Shown here: positions 23,093-31,009 of the stretch, piece by piece | Layout: each line of letters begins with the position of its first letter | Position numbering within the stretch: position 1 is the stretch's first letter | Origin: Pseudomonadota bacterium | Lineage (GTDB): Bacteria > Pseudomonadota > Alphaproteobacteria > Micavibrionales > UBA2020 | DNA length: 39,943 nt | NCBI GenBank assembly: GCA_023444705.1 | Contig: JAEXMB010000086.1 | Location: forward strand, 1-39,943 | Reading direction: 5' to 3' | Position numbers and translations under genes: made by a program | The notes under the pieces: model-generated | The model's input: only the letters and a program-made list of their open reading frames with translations | The model's database searches: none | What the model was told of the DNA's origin: nothing

Positions 23093-23836
23093 ATGAGCCT
23101 TGGATGGCAAGACAGCGGGATTGTCCTCTCCGTGCGTCCGCATGGCGAGAACGGGGGCATCCTGTCTGTTTTGACCGCGGAGCATGGCCGCGCGCTCGGC
23201 TATGTCTATGGTGCGACATCCACGCGCCAGCGCGGGGTTTTGCAGGTCGGCAACCGCGTGGCGGTGACCTGGCAGGCCAAGGCGGCGGGGCAGCTTGGCA
23301 ACTTCGCCATCGAACTTGAAAAGACCTGTGTCGGCGACGTCATCGATGACGCGGTGAAACTGACGGCGTTGCAATCAGCCGCGGCACTGGCCGACCGCGC
23401 CTTGCCCGAAGGCGAAAAGCACCCGGGCGTCTATATGGGCTTTTGCGCACTGCTCGATGCCTTTGCGCAAGACAGTGACATCTGGCCCGCGACCTATATC
23501 TTCTGGGAGCTTGGGTTATTGCGCGAGCTTGGCTTTGGCCTTGATCTCACCAAATGCGTCTCGACGGGCAGCCGCGACAATCTGCTTTACGTCAGCCCGC
23601 GCTCGGGCTGCGCGGTATCGGCGGCGGCGGGGGAGATCTACAAGGAAAAGCTGCTGGCCCTGCCGCCGTTTCTGCGTGGCGAGGCGCGCTTTGAGCCGCA
23701 GGACGTGCTGGATGGCCTCCGGCTGACGGGTCATTTCTTTCTGCACCGTGTCTTTGCACAGGCGCATGCACCACTGCCCGAAGCGCGGCAAAGGCTTGAA
23801 GAAAAAATTTCAGCGAAGATTGTGGCGGCGTCTTAA
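23093..23836 (+). CDS. recO: DNA repair protein RecO
   Basis: Helps load RecA on SSB-coated DNA in the RecFOR recombination pathway. The 247-residue product has an N-terminal OB fold (QDSGIVLSVRPHGENGGILSVLTAEHGRALGYVYGA) and the helical C-terminal domain with LGLLRELGFGLDLTKCVSTG, YVSPRSGCAVSAAAGEIYKEKLLALP and a final HRVFAQAHAPLPEAR. Only two cysteines remain where some bacteria have a four-Cys zinc site. It ends a run asmA-yihY-purB-recO with tiny gaps or overlaps. Its stop interlocks with that of the gene at 23833-24240 (TTAA). Confidence 0.93.
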   Translation: MSLGWQDSGIVLSVRPHGENGGILSVLTAEHGRALGYVYGATSTRQRGVLQVGNRVAVTWQAKAAGQLGNFAIELEKTCVGDVIDDAVKLTALQSAAALADRALPEGEKHPGVYMGFCALLDAFAQDSDIWPATYIFWELGLLRELGFGLDLTKCVSTGSRDNLLYVSPRSGCAVSAAAGEIYKEKLLALPPFLRGEARFEPQDVLDGLRLTGHFFLHRVFAQAHAPLPEARQRLEEKISAKIVAAS

Positions 23837-24240
23837 ACAGCCGAACGCACGATGCGCGCCAGCGTATGGGCGCCGACCTGGTCCAATTGGTCCGCGCGTT
23901 TGCTGTTGGACAGGCTGCGGCGGCCGCTGAGCGCGCAGGCACGCTGGTAGATCGCCGATTGCTCCGCACCGGTGATGCCCTTCATCGCCACGCGCATACC
24001 ATGTTCGGCACGCTCGATAATCGACATGCACAGCAGACGTTTGAAGTCGTCGGCAAGATGGGGCACGGCCTTGGCTTCCGCGCGCAGGGCATGGGCATCG
24101 GAAATATAGACATCGTCGCGCAGGCGTTGTTTGTCGCTGGCGACCGCGTTGAAGGCGCGGATCAGCCCGGGGGTGACGAGGGTATTGGTCTCGTTGGTCA
24201 GCGCGACCAGTTCTGGCGTGGAGATCGGGGTTCTCGACAT
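23833..24240 (-). CDS. Hypothetical protein, 135 residues
   Basis: No family is recognised. The product (MSRTPISTPELVALTNETNT...) is predicted soluble and helical. It is rich in Ala, Arg and Asp, with two short hydrophobic patches and no signal or transmembrane segment. The start at 24240 follows GAGAA at a usable distance and a near-consensus promoter about 40 bases upstream. The frame runs further upstream, but that part is AT-rich non-coding sequence. It is transcribed divergently from parC and convergently with recO, with stops interlocked at TTAA (23833-23836). Confidence 0.72.
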   Translation of the reverse strand: MSRTPISTPELVALTNETNTLVTPGLIRAFNAVASDKQRLRDDVYISDAHALRAEAKAVPHLADDFKRLLCMSIIERAEHGMRVAMKGITGAEQSAIYQRACALSGRRSLSNSKRADQLDQVGAHTLARIVRSAV

Positions 24241-24278
24241 AAAATTTCTCGCACGTTGGTAAAAAGGAAAGATCAGGA

Positions 24279-24306
24279 AGTATAGCGTCCTGCCACTATA
24301 TGTCAA
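24279..24306 (-). promoter_or_regulatory. Near-consensus sigma70 promoter of the gene at 23833-24240
   Basis: On the minus strand a perfect TTGACA (24306-24301), a 16-base spacer and TATACT (24284-24279) lie 39 bases before the ATG at 24240. This is the strongest promoter match in the window. It shares the 125-base divergent gap with parC. Confidence 0.58.
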
Positions 24307-24365
24307 TTGCATATTCCTTAACGGCCTGACTGGCGTTTTGGGCGTGAATCCGCTAAAAAAACCAC

Positions 24366-26627
24366 ATGGCAAAAAAATCGACACCCGCGGCCGCACCGTC
24401 CGCCAAAGAAATCCATGACCGCAACCTTGGCGAAATCATCGCCGAGAAGTATCTGTCATACGCCCTTTCCACCATTATGGCCCGCTCGCTGCCCGATGTG
24501 CGCGACGGCCTGAAACCGGTGCATCGCCGCGTGCTGTATGCGATGGCGCAGCTGAACCTCAAGCCCGAACTGTCGCCCAAAAAATCGGCGCGTGTGGTGG
24601 GCGACGTTATCGGTAAGTTCCACCCCCACGGCGACCAGTCGGTCTATGACGCGCTTGTGCGTCTGGCGCAGGATTTCTCGGTGCGCTATCCGCTGGTCGA
24701 CGGGCAGGGCAACTTCGGCAACATCGACGGCGATAACGCAGCCGCGATGCGTTATACCGAAGCGCGCCTGACGGCGGTTGCACAGTTGCTGATGGAAGAT
24801 CTTGACGCGGATACCGTCGATTTCCGCCCCACCTACGATGGCGATACCGAAGAACCCATCGTCATGCCCGCGAACTTTCCGAACCTGCTGGCCAACGGCT
24901 CGTCGGGCATTGCGGTCGGTATGGCGACAAACATCCCCCCGCACAACGTGGCCGAGCTGTGCGCCGCGCTTGAAATGCTGATCGACGAGCCCACTGTCAC
25001 CGTCAAAGACCTGATGAAGCATGTCAAAGGTCCCGATTTCCCCACCGGCGGCATCGTGGCCGAGGACAAGGCCGCGATCCTCAATGCCTATGAAACCGGC
25101 CGCGGGTCGTTCCGCGTGCGCGCGGTATGGGAAGTCGAAAAGCTCAAGGGCGACAACTGGCAGATCGTGGTCAGCGAAATTCCCTATCAGGTGCAAAAAT
25201 CGCGCCTGATCGAAAAAATCGCCGAGGGCATCACCAGCAAGAAACTGCCGTTCCTTGACGACATCACCGATGAATCCGCCGAAGACGTGCGCGTCGTGCT
25301 GGTGCCCAAGAACAAGGACATCGCACCCGAACTGCTGATGGCGCAATTGTTCAAGAACACCGATCTTGAAAGCCGTTTCTCGCTCAACATGAATGTGCTG
25401 GATGGCGGCCTTGTGCCCAAGGTGATGAGCCTGAAGGAAGTTTTGCAGGCCTTCATCAACCACCGTCAGGAAGTGCTGGTCCGCCGATCAAAACACCGCC
25501 TGGCGCAGATCGAACATCGCCTTGAGGTTCTTGGCGGCCTGCTGATCGCCTATCTGAACATCGACGAAGTCATCAGGATCATCCGCACCGAGGACGACCC
25601 CAAGGCTGTGATGATCAAGCGCTTCAAGCTCAGCGACGTGCAGGTCGACGCGATCCTCAACATGCGCCTGCGCAGTTTGCGCAAGCTTGAGGAAGTCGAG
25701 ATCAAGCGTGAACACAAGGAACTCGAAGCCGAAAAGGCCGATATTGAAAAACTGCTGGCCAGCCGTGCCCGCCAGATGACCGCGATCAAAAAGCAGGTTG
25801 CGCGCATCGGCGAGATGTTCAGCCAGAAGACCCCGCTTGGCAAACGCCGCACCGATATTTCCAAGGCGCCCGCCGATGCGGACGTACCGGTCGAAGCCTT
25901 CATCCAGCGCGAGCCGATCACCGTGGTCTGCTCCGACAAGGGCTGGATCCGCAGCCTCAAGGGCCATCTGGAAGACGACAAGCTTGAAACGCTGGCCTAT
26001 AAAGAAGGCGACAGCCGCAAGTTCATCCTGCATTGCGAAACCACCGACAAGCTGGTGCTGTTCGCCACCAACGGCAAGTTCTATACGCTGTCTGCCGACA
26101 AGCTGCCCAGCACCAACGTGCGCGGCTATGGCGAGCCGATCCGCCTGATGATCGACCTGCAAAACGAGGCCGACCTCGTCACGCTGACCAAGCACGACCC
26201 CGAGCGCAAGCTGCTGGTCGCCGCCGACGACGGGCGCGGTTTTGTGGTGATGGAGCGCGACGTGCTGTCGCAAACCAAGAACGGCAAGCAATGCCTGTTG
26301 GTCAAGGACGGGGTGGAGGCCAAGGTCTGCGTCGAAGTGGGTGCCAACCACGACCATGTGGCGACCATCGGCCAGAACAGAAAACTGCTGATCTTCCCGC
26401 TCGAGCAAGTGCCTGAAATGGCGCGCGGCGTGGGCGTGATCCTGCAACGCTACAAGGACGGCGGCCTTGCCGATGCCAAGACCCTCAGGAAGAAAGAGGG
26501 CCTGAGCTGGTACAGCGGCGGGCGCGAGCGCACCGAGACCAACATCAAGGCATGGATCGGCGAGCGCGCGGCGGCGGGCATGTTGCCGCCCAACGGCTTC
26601 CCCCGTACCCCGAAATTCGGTGCCTAA
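24366..26627 (+). CDS. parC: DNA topoisomerase IV subunit A
   Basis: Cuts and rejoins DNA for decatenation of daughter chromosomes, with ParE. The 753-residue length fits ParC rather than GyrA (about 870-900). The winged-helix/tower region has the quinolone loop HPHGD at 86-90, then QSVYDALVRLAQDF, with the catalytic tyrosine at 130 (AAMRYTEARL). VDGQGNFGNIDGD and ANLLANGSSGIAVGMATNIPPHN are typical, and a degenerate C-terminal beta-propeller occupies about 520-753. It lacks the GyrA-box QRRGGKG, supporting ParC. The position corresponding to E. coli ParC Ser80 is Gln91. The gene has its own divergent upstream gap. Confidence 0.94.
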   Translation: MAKKSTPAAAPSAKEIHDRNLGEIIAEKYLSYALSTIMARSLPDVRDGLKPVHRRVLYAMAQLNLKPELSPKKSARVVGDVIGKFHPHGDQSVYDALVRLAQDFSVRYPLVDGQGNFGNIDGDNAAAMRYTEARLTAVAQLLMEDLDADTVDFRPTYDGDTEEPIVMPANFPNLLANGSSGIAVGMATNIPPHNVAELCAALEMLIDEPTVTVKDLMKHVKGPDFPTGGIVAEDKAAILNAYETGRGSFRVRAVWEVEKLKGDNWQIVVSEIPYQVQKSRLIEKIAEGITSKKLPFLDDITDESAEDVRVVLVPKNKDIAPELLMAQLFKNTDLESRFSLNMNVLDGGLVPKVMSLKEVLQAFINHRQEVLVRRSKHRLAQIEHRLEVLGGLLIAYLNIDEVIRIIRTEDDPKAVMIKRFKLSDVQVDAILNMRLRSLRKLEEVEIKREHKELEAEKADIEKLLASRARQMTAIKKQVARIGEMFSQKTPLGKRRTDISKAPADADVPVEAFIQREPITVVCSDKGWIRSLKGHLEDDKLETLAYKEGDSRKFILHCETTDKLVLFATNGKFYTLSADKLPSTNVRGYGEPIRLMIDLQNEADLVTLTKHDPERKLLVAADDGRGFVVMERDVLSQTKNGKQCLLVKDGVEAKVCVEVGANHDHVATIGQNRKLLIFPLEQVPEMARGVGVILQRYKDGGLADAKTLRKKEGLSWYSGGRERTETNIKAWIGERAAAGMLPPNGFPRTPKFGA

Positions 26628-26706
26628 GACAACCTTCACGGCCTTGCCATAACGGTTTATTAAGCTTTGGTTTGCTACTCTGTTCTCAACAGGGGAGTGC
26701 TTGCCG

Positions 26707-27231
26707 ATGAGCCGTACCGTCAGACTGGATCCGCGCGATCATGCCGAAGCCGAGCGCCGTGTCGCAGCCTATTACCGCGACAGCACCATCGCCAGCCACG
26801 AAATCATGTATGCGTCCGCACGCCTGTCGAAAACACTGCTGGGCCGCGCGGTGATCGGGGCGGGGGCTGTTGCCGCCGCCAGCGTCATCGCGGTGTTTGC
26901 TGCACCCGGTCTTGCCCTTGCGGGCGGGGGCTTTGCCGCCATGCTGATGGTGGCGCACAGCCGCAACAAAACACGCGAATTCGAAGCCCTGGTCGCCGAC
27001 ACCATCGCCGCCAAAAAGAAAAGCGGTGCCTTTGCGCGTCAGGTCGATGCGGAAATGGAATTGATGGCCGAACACCAGATGCGCCTGCTGGCCGAACTTG
27101 GCGGCCCTGCGCTCAAAACTGTCAAGACAGCGGTGGCAGGTGCCTTTAACGGCCGCACGCGCAGTGCCGCCAGGGGCATGCCGCTGACCGGCGGTTCGCC
27201 CGAAGTTCTGGCCGCGATGCGCATGCGCTAG
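26707..27231 (+). CDS. Small membrane protein of unknown function, 174 residues
   Basis: I do not recognise the family. The N-terminal part is charged (RTVRLDPRDHAEAERRVAAYYRD). A Gly/Ala-rich hydrophobic stretch at about 50-85 (GRAVIGAGAVAAASVIAVFA, then GLALAGGGFAAMLMV) could form one or two membrane helices. The rest is a charged helical region (KTREFEALVADTIAAKKKS) and a basic C-terminus. The start at 26707 follows GGGGAG by 9 bases. A TTG two codons earlier sits too close to that site. It lies 79 bases after parC and its stop interlocks with that of the MFS gene (CTAG, 27228-27231). Confidence 0.72.
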   Translation: MSRTVRLDPRDHAEAERRVAAYYRDSTIASHEIMYASARLSKTLLGRAVIGAGAVAAASVIAVFAAPGLALAGGGFAAMLMVAHSRNKTREFEALVADTIAAKKKSGAFARQVDAEMELMAEHQMRLLAELGGPALKTVKTAVAGAFNGRTRSAARGMPLTGGSPEVLAAMRMR

Positions 27232-28451
27232 GCCGCGCTTTCGGTGTAATCAAGATCGATGCTGAATGTTTCGCGCAGGGTGTAGACCGCATAGAGCGCG
27301 ATCAGGAACGTTGTAGCGCCGATCAGCTGCAGGCTGCCTGTCACGCCGAGTGCAGGTTTCAGCGCCAGAAACAGCGACGACAGTAAAATCGCGCCGCCGC
27401 GCACCAGGTTGGGAACGGATGTCGTTACCGTAGCGCGCAGGTTGGTGCCAAAACTTTCCGATGCTGTGACCAGAAAGATGGCCCAATAACCACTGAAGAT
27501 ACCCGTCAGGCCGCAGAGCGCGTAGTAAACCTGCGCCGTGCGCCAGCCTTCGGGCAGGTTCAGCATGGCCAGCATGCCCGCCATGCCGCAGACGATGAAC
27601 AGCGCCAGCGCCTTGCGGCGCGAGCGCAACAGCTGGCTGGTGATACCGCTGGCTAGATCGCCCACGATCATGCCGCTGTAAAACCACAGGATGCCGCTGG
27701 CGGTGGTGATCGGCTCGGCAATGCCAAGTGCGCTGCCGATTTCGGGGGAGAATGTAACGATCAGCCCCAGCATGAACCAGATCGGCATGCCCATCAGCGT
27801 ACACATGGCAAAGCGCTTCAGGCACGGCATATGGCCAAACAGCAAACGCAAGTCGCCGCGCCTGACGCTGTGGTCATGTACCAGTTGCGCAAACAGGCCG
27901 GATTCCGCCGCCGCCACGCGCAGGGCCAGCAAGGTCAGGCCCATGCAGCCGCCGATGATATAGGCAACCTTCCAGTCAAGTTCGCTGCCGGTCAGGGCTG
28001 CGACCACGCCGCCGATGACGCCCAGCGTGGCCACCAGCATGGCACCAAGCCCGCGCTTGTCCTTGGGCAGCAGTTCGGCCACCAGTGTAATGCCAGCCCC
28101 GATCTCGCCCGCAAGGCCGATACCCGCGATAAAGCGGCAGATGGCGTATTGCTCGATATTGATGACGAAGGCGTTGGCGATATTGGCCAGGGAGTAAAGC
28201 ACGATCGAGCCGAACAGGATCGACAACCGCCCGCGCTTGTCGCCCAGCATGCCCCACAACACCCCGCCGATCAGCATACCGCCCAGTTGCAGGTTGAGCA
28301 GCAACACGCCGTATTGCGTCAGCAGGTCGCCGCTGTAGCCGAGGTCTTGCAGGCTTTGCACGCGCACCACTGAAAAGATGATGAGGTCGTAGACATCGAC
28401 GAAATAGCCAAGGGCGGCGACAAGTACGGTAAAGAAAACGCGGCGGTCCAT
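27228..28451 (-). CDS. MFS transporter, sugar/metabolite-porter type
   Basis: A 407-residue inner-membrane transporter with about 12 hydrophobic helices. The loop between helices 2 and 3 has the MFS signature GDKRGRLSILFGS (GxxxDxxGRR-like). The helix-4 motif RFIAGIGLAGEIGAGITLVAELLP matches the metabolite:H+ symporter (proP/kgtP-like) branch, as does the opening ALGYFVDVYDLIIFSVVR. The substrate is unknown; organic acids, sugars or osmolytes are possible. It lies downstream of the Nudix gene on the same strand with a 95-base gap, so a separate transcript is possible. Confidence 0.88.
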   Translation of the reverse strand: MDRRVFFTVLVAALGYFVDVYDLIIFSVVRVQSLQDLGYSGDLLTQYGVLLLNLQLGGMLIGGVLWGMLGDKRGRLSILFGSIVLYSLANIANAFVINIEQYAICRFIAGIGLAGEIGAGITLVAELLPKDKRGLGAMLVATLGVIGGVVAALTGSELDWKVAYIIGGCMGLTLLALRVAAAESGLFAQLVHDHSVRRGDLRLLFGHMPCLKRFAMCTLMGMPIWFMLGLIVTFSPEIGSALGIAEPITTASGILWFYSGMIVGDLASGITSQLLRSRRKALALFIVCGMAGMLAMLNLPEGWRTAQVYYALCGLTGIFSGYWAIFLVTASESFGTNLRATVTTSVPNLVRGGAILLSSLFLALKPALGVTGSLQLIGATTFLIALYAVYTLRETFSIDLDYTESAA

Positions 28452-28546
28452 CGTGTAAAAAATCCCTGCATGTGAAATAGGCAGTCAGGATGGCAAGAAT
28501 GATTTGCGCGCGCAAGGTTTGTTGCGCTGCGTCAGCATGGGCGCGG

Positions 28547-29089
28547 TTAAGAAATCAGGGCTTGGGCGCGTGGGGGGGCGGGTGCGGCGAATGTGCGCGC
28601 CGTCGATAAATGCGCGCTCTTGCCGTCTTTGTCGATGGCATAGGTCCAGTGCAGGTCTTCCTTCTGCGTGGCCTCGATCCACGTCACGGCGGGGATGCCC
28701 ATCATCGGCCAGGGCAGCCCGCGCAGATAGGCAAGGGCCTGGTCAAGCGGCACCCATGTCGCGGCATCGATGGACTGGTCAGGATCGTTGGGCGCAAGTT
28801 CGCCGCTGACGGCGGTGAACAGAAAGGTTTCAACGTGGCACTGCGAATTGTCGGTGTCGTTGGTATAGCTGCAACTGCACACGCGCTGGCCGTGCGACGC
28901 TGCGCGCAGGCCGGTTTCCTCGGTCAGTTCGCGCTGCGCGGCATCGGCAAAACTCTCGCTGCCTTCGCAGCCGCCGCCGGGCAGGCTCCAGAACGTAATG
29001 CCATTGACGACCTGTTGCACCATTGCGACTTGACCGTCGACGATCACCAGCGCGCAGGCGATGTTATAGCTTTTGCGTGGCGCGGTCAT
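28547..29089 (-). CDS. Nudix hydrolase
   Basis: A 180-residue Nudix protein hydrolysing a nucleoside diphosphate linked to another moiety. The Nudix box fits GX5EX7REUXEEXGU exactly: GGCEGSESFADAAQ followed by RELTEETGL. The core strands NIACALVIVDGQVAMVQQ and FWSLPGGG lead into it. The C-terminal 60 residues (DLHWTYAIDKDGKSAHLST and a Pro/Ala tail) are not part of the core and do not identify the substrate. It starts 19 bases after the motB stop on the same strand and may be co-transcribed with the motility genes. A functional link is not evident. Confidence 0.9.
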   Translation of the reverse strand: MTAPRKSYNIACALVIVDGQVAMVQQVVNGITFWSLPGGGCEGSESFADAAQRELTEETGLRAASHGQRVCSCSYTNDTDNSQCHVETFLFTAVSGELAPNDPDQSIDAATWVPLDQALAYLRGLPWPMMGIPAVTWIEATQKEDLHWTYAIDKDGKSAHLSTARTFAAPAPPRAQALIS

Positions 29090-29108
29090 GTGCAGGTGCC
29101 TGTTCTTC

Positions 29109-30080
29109 TTAGGGGAAGTAGATCACGCCTTCTTCCTGCTTGCGCGGGGCGGGCGGGGCTGGTCTGCTCAGCGGCTTGCGCGCGGGTTTTTTTGTCGCGG
29201 CGACAAGGGATTGCTTGAGCAGGATGATGCTGATGCGTCTGTTTTGCGGTGCTTTGGTGTCGGCGAGGTTGAGCGGCTCGCGGTCGGCCTTGCCCTGCAC
29301 GTTTTCGATGCGGTCAGCAGGCAGGCGGCCACCGATGTCACCGGCCAGCAGCACGCGGCGGCTGGCGTTGGCGCGGTCGGCGGACAGCTCCCAGTTCGTA
29401 TAGGCCGCATCCTTGCCGTAGGGCACGGAATCCGTATGGCCGCGGATGGACAGATGGTTGGGCAGGCCGCGCACGGAGGCGCCCACCAGTTGCAGCAGGC
29501 GCACGGCCGGGGGCAGGGGCACGCTAGACCCGCTGGCGAACATCGGCTTGCCATCCTGATCGACGATCTGGATGCGCAGGCCTTCGGGCGTCATGTCGAT
29601 CATCAGGTTCTGCGACAGCTCTTTCAGCTCTGGCACGCTTTCAAGCTGTTCGCGGATTTTTTCTTCGGTCTTTTGAAAAGCAGCTTCGTCGGCGCGGTCA
29701 AGCTGCGCCATGCTCTCGCGCTCGTCCTCGCTGAAAGCGTCCTTGCCTACGCTGGGCACCGGTTCGTCATTTTCCGAGACGACGGGGGCCAGTTCGCTGG
29801 TCATAGCGCCTTCGGGCGACATGGTGGTGCCGCCCATGACGCCGCCCGCACCGCTGGTGCTTTCGGCCACACGCGGATCGGCGGGCGCGAAATAGGCGGA
29901 GATCATCGACTTTTGTTCGTCCGTGGTAACGTTGAGCAGCCAGAGCAGCAAGAAGAACGCCATCATCGCCGTCACAAAGTCGGCATAGGCGACTTTCCAC
30001 GCGCCGCCGTGGTGCCCGCCGTCGCCTTTCTTGACGCGCTTGATGATGATAATCGGCCGCTTGTCGTCGTCTTTGGCCAC
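29109..30080 (-). CDS. motB: Flagellar motor stator protein MotB
   Basis: Stator subunit that anchors the proton channel to peptidoglycan. The single membrane helix AWKVAYADFVTAMMAFFLLL contains the proton-binding aspartate (Asp34). A linker with a plug-like amphipathic part follows, then the OmpA-like peptidoglycan domain with LSIRGHTDSVPYGKDAAYTNWELSADRANA. The start is set at GTG 30080: it has GGAGAA 10 bases upstream and gives the usual short basic N-terminus. The ATG at 30155 would overlap motA by 53 bases and add an unlikely Ser/Arg-rich leader. The gene is 323 residues and sits 22 bases after motA. A basic Pro-rich tail (KKPARKPLSRPAPPAPRKQ) ends the protein. Confidence 0.93.
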   Translation of the reverse strand: MAKDDDKRPIIIIKRVKKGDGGHHGGAWKVAYADFVTAMMAFFLLLWLLNVTTDEQKSMISAYFAPADPRVAESTSGAGGVMGGTTMSPEGAMTSELAPVVSENDEPVPSVGKDAFSEDERESMAQLDRADEAAFQKTEEKIREQLESVPELKELSQNLMIDMTPEGLRIQIVDQDGKPMFASGSSVPLPPAVRLLQLVGASVRGLPNHLSIRGHTDSVPYGKDAAYTNWELSADRANASRRVLLAGDIGGRLPADRIENVQGKADREPLNLADTKAPQNRRISIILLKQSLVAATKKPARKPLSRPAPPAPRKQEEGVIYFP

Positions 30081-30102
30081 TTTACGTGTTCTCCCCGAAA
30101 CG

Positions 30103-30957
30103 TCAGCTGACGTTTTGTGTTGCTTCCTCGACCTCGATGAAGGTCGGCTGGACATCGTGCATCAGGATCTTGCGACCGAACTCGATGGCGACCTGCGGGG
30201 CCGCGCCCTGCAGGAAGGCGAGGATCGAGGTTTTCATGCAGATGTAATATTTCATTTCGGTGTCGTTGCGTTCTTTGATCGCGTTGGCGATCGGCGCGAA
30301 GAAGCCGTAAGACACCCACACGCCAAGGAAGGTACCCACCAGCGCGCCGCCGATGAGCTTGCCAAGGACCTCGGGCGGTTCGCTGATCGCGCCCATTGTT
30401 TTAATAACGCCAAGAACGGCGGCGACGATACCAAGTGCGGGCATGCCGTCGGCCATTGTCTGTACCGCGTGCGAGGTATGGTTGCGCTCCTCGCGCTGGG
30501 TATCGATTTCCTGATCCATCAGGGCTTCGATCTCGTGCGGTTTTTCCGCACCCAGCGAGATCAGGCGCAGGTAGTCGCACAAAAAGGTGACGGCGTGATG
30601 GTCGGCGTGGAAGGTGGGGAACTTCTGGAAGATCTCGCTGTCATGCGGATTTTCGATGTGCTGTTCCAGCGCCAGCCAGCCTTTGGTGCGCGCGGTTTTA
30701 AAGACAAGGAACAGCATGCTCAGCAGTTCGATGTATTCAGCCTTGCCGTATTTGTCTTTTTTGTAGATGGATTTGGTGTCGGCGGCCGATGCCTTGATGA
30801 CATGCATCGAATTCGCGGTCAGAAACGCCATCATGGCGGAGCCGACGATGATCACTGCCTCGAAAGGCTGCCACAAGACGTTGAGGTGACCGCCCATCGC
30901 CATATAGCCGCCCAGCGTGGCGACGATGACCCCGATATGACCGATAATCTTAAACAT
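30103..30957 (-). CDS. motA: Flagellar motor stator protein MotA
   Basis: The channel-forming stator subunit, partner of MotB. The 284-residue product has four membrane helices (first pair about 3-22 and 32-50; last pair about 170-190 and 205-225). A large cytoplasmic loop carries basic and acidic residues that work the rotor. The conserved end of helix 3 and helix 4 (DGMPALGIVAAVLGVIKTMG, then GGALVGTFLGVWVSYGFFAP) is clear. The start at 30957 is the first ATG. The gene heads a motA-motB pair and follows the arginase-family gene by 52 bases on the same strand. Other flagellar genes are not in the window, as is common for mot genes. Confidence 0.95.
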   Translation of the reverse strand: MFKIIGHIGVIVATLGGYMAMGGHLNVLWQPFEAVIIVGSAMMAFLTANSMHVIKASAADTKSIYKKDKYGKAEYIELLSMLFLVFKTARTKGWLALEQHIENPHDSEIFQKFPTFHADHHAVTFLCDYLRLISLGAEKPHEIEALMDQEIDTQREERNHTSHAVQTMADGMPALGIVAAVLGVIKTMGAISEPPEVLGKLIGGALVGTFLGVWVSYGFFAPIANAIKERNDTEMKYYICMKTSILAFLQGAAPQVAIEFGRKILMHDVQPTFIEVEEATQNVS

Positions 30958-31009
30958 TCAGTACCCAACCCCGCGTTCTGCGCACTCCCGTGAACAGGGA
31001 GCGAAGATC

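Noticed and set aside
21577..23160. 527-codon minus-strand frame opposite purB
   Set aside because: Antisense of purB and the end of the yihY-like gene, both secure.
25488..26639. 383-codon minus-strand frame opposite parC
   Set aside because: Antisense of the ParC C-terminal region; no independent start signals.
30985..31001. Small inverted repeat between the arginase-family gene and motA
   Set aside because: Five-base stem with a seven-base loop and no T run; too weak to call a terminator or operator.
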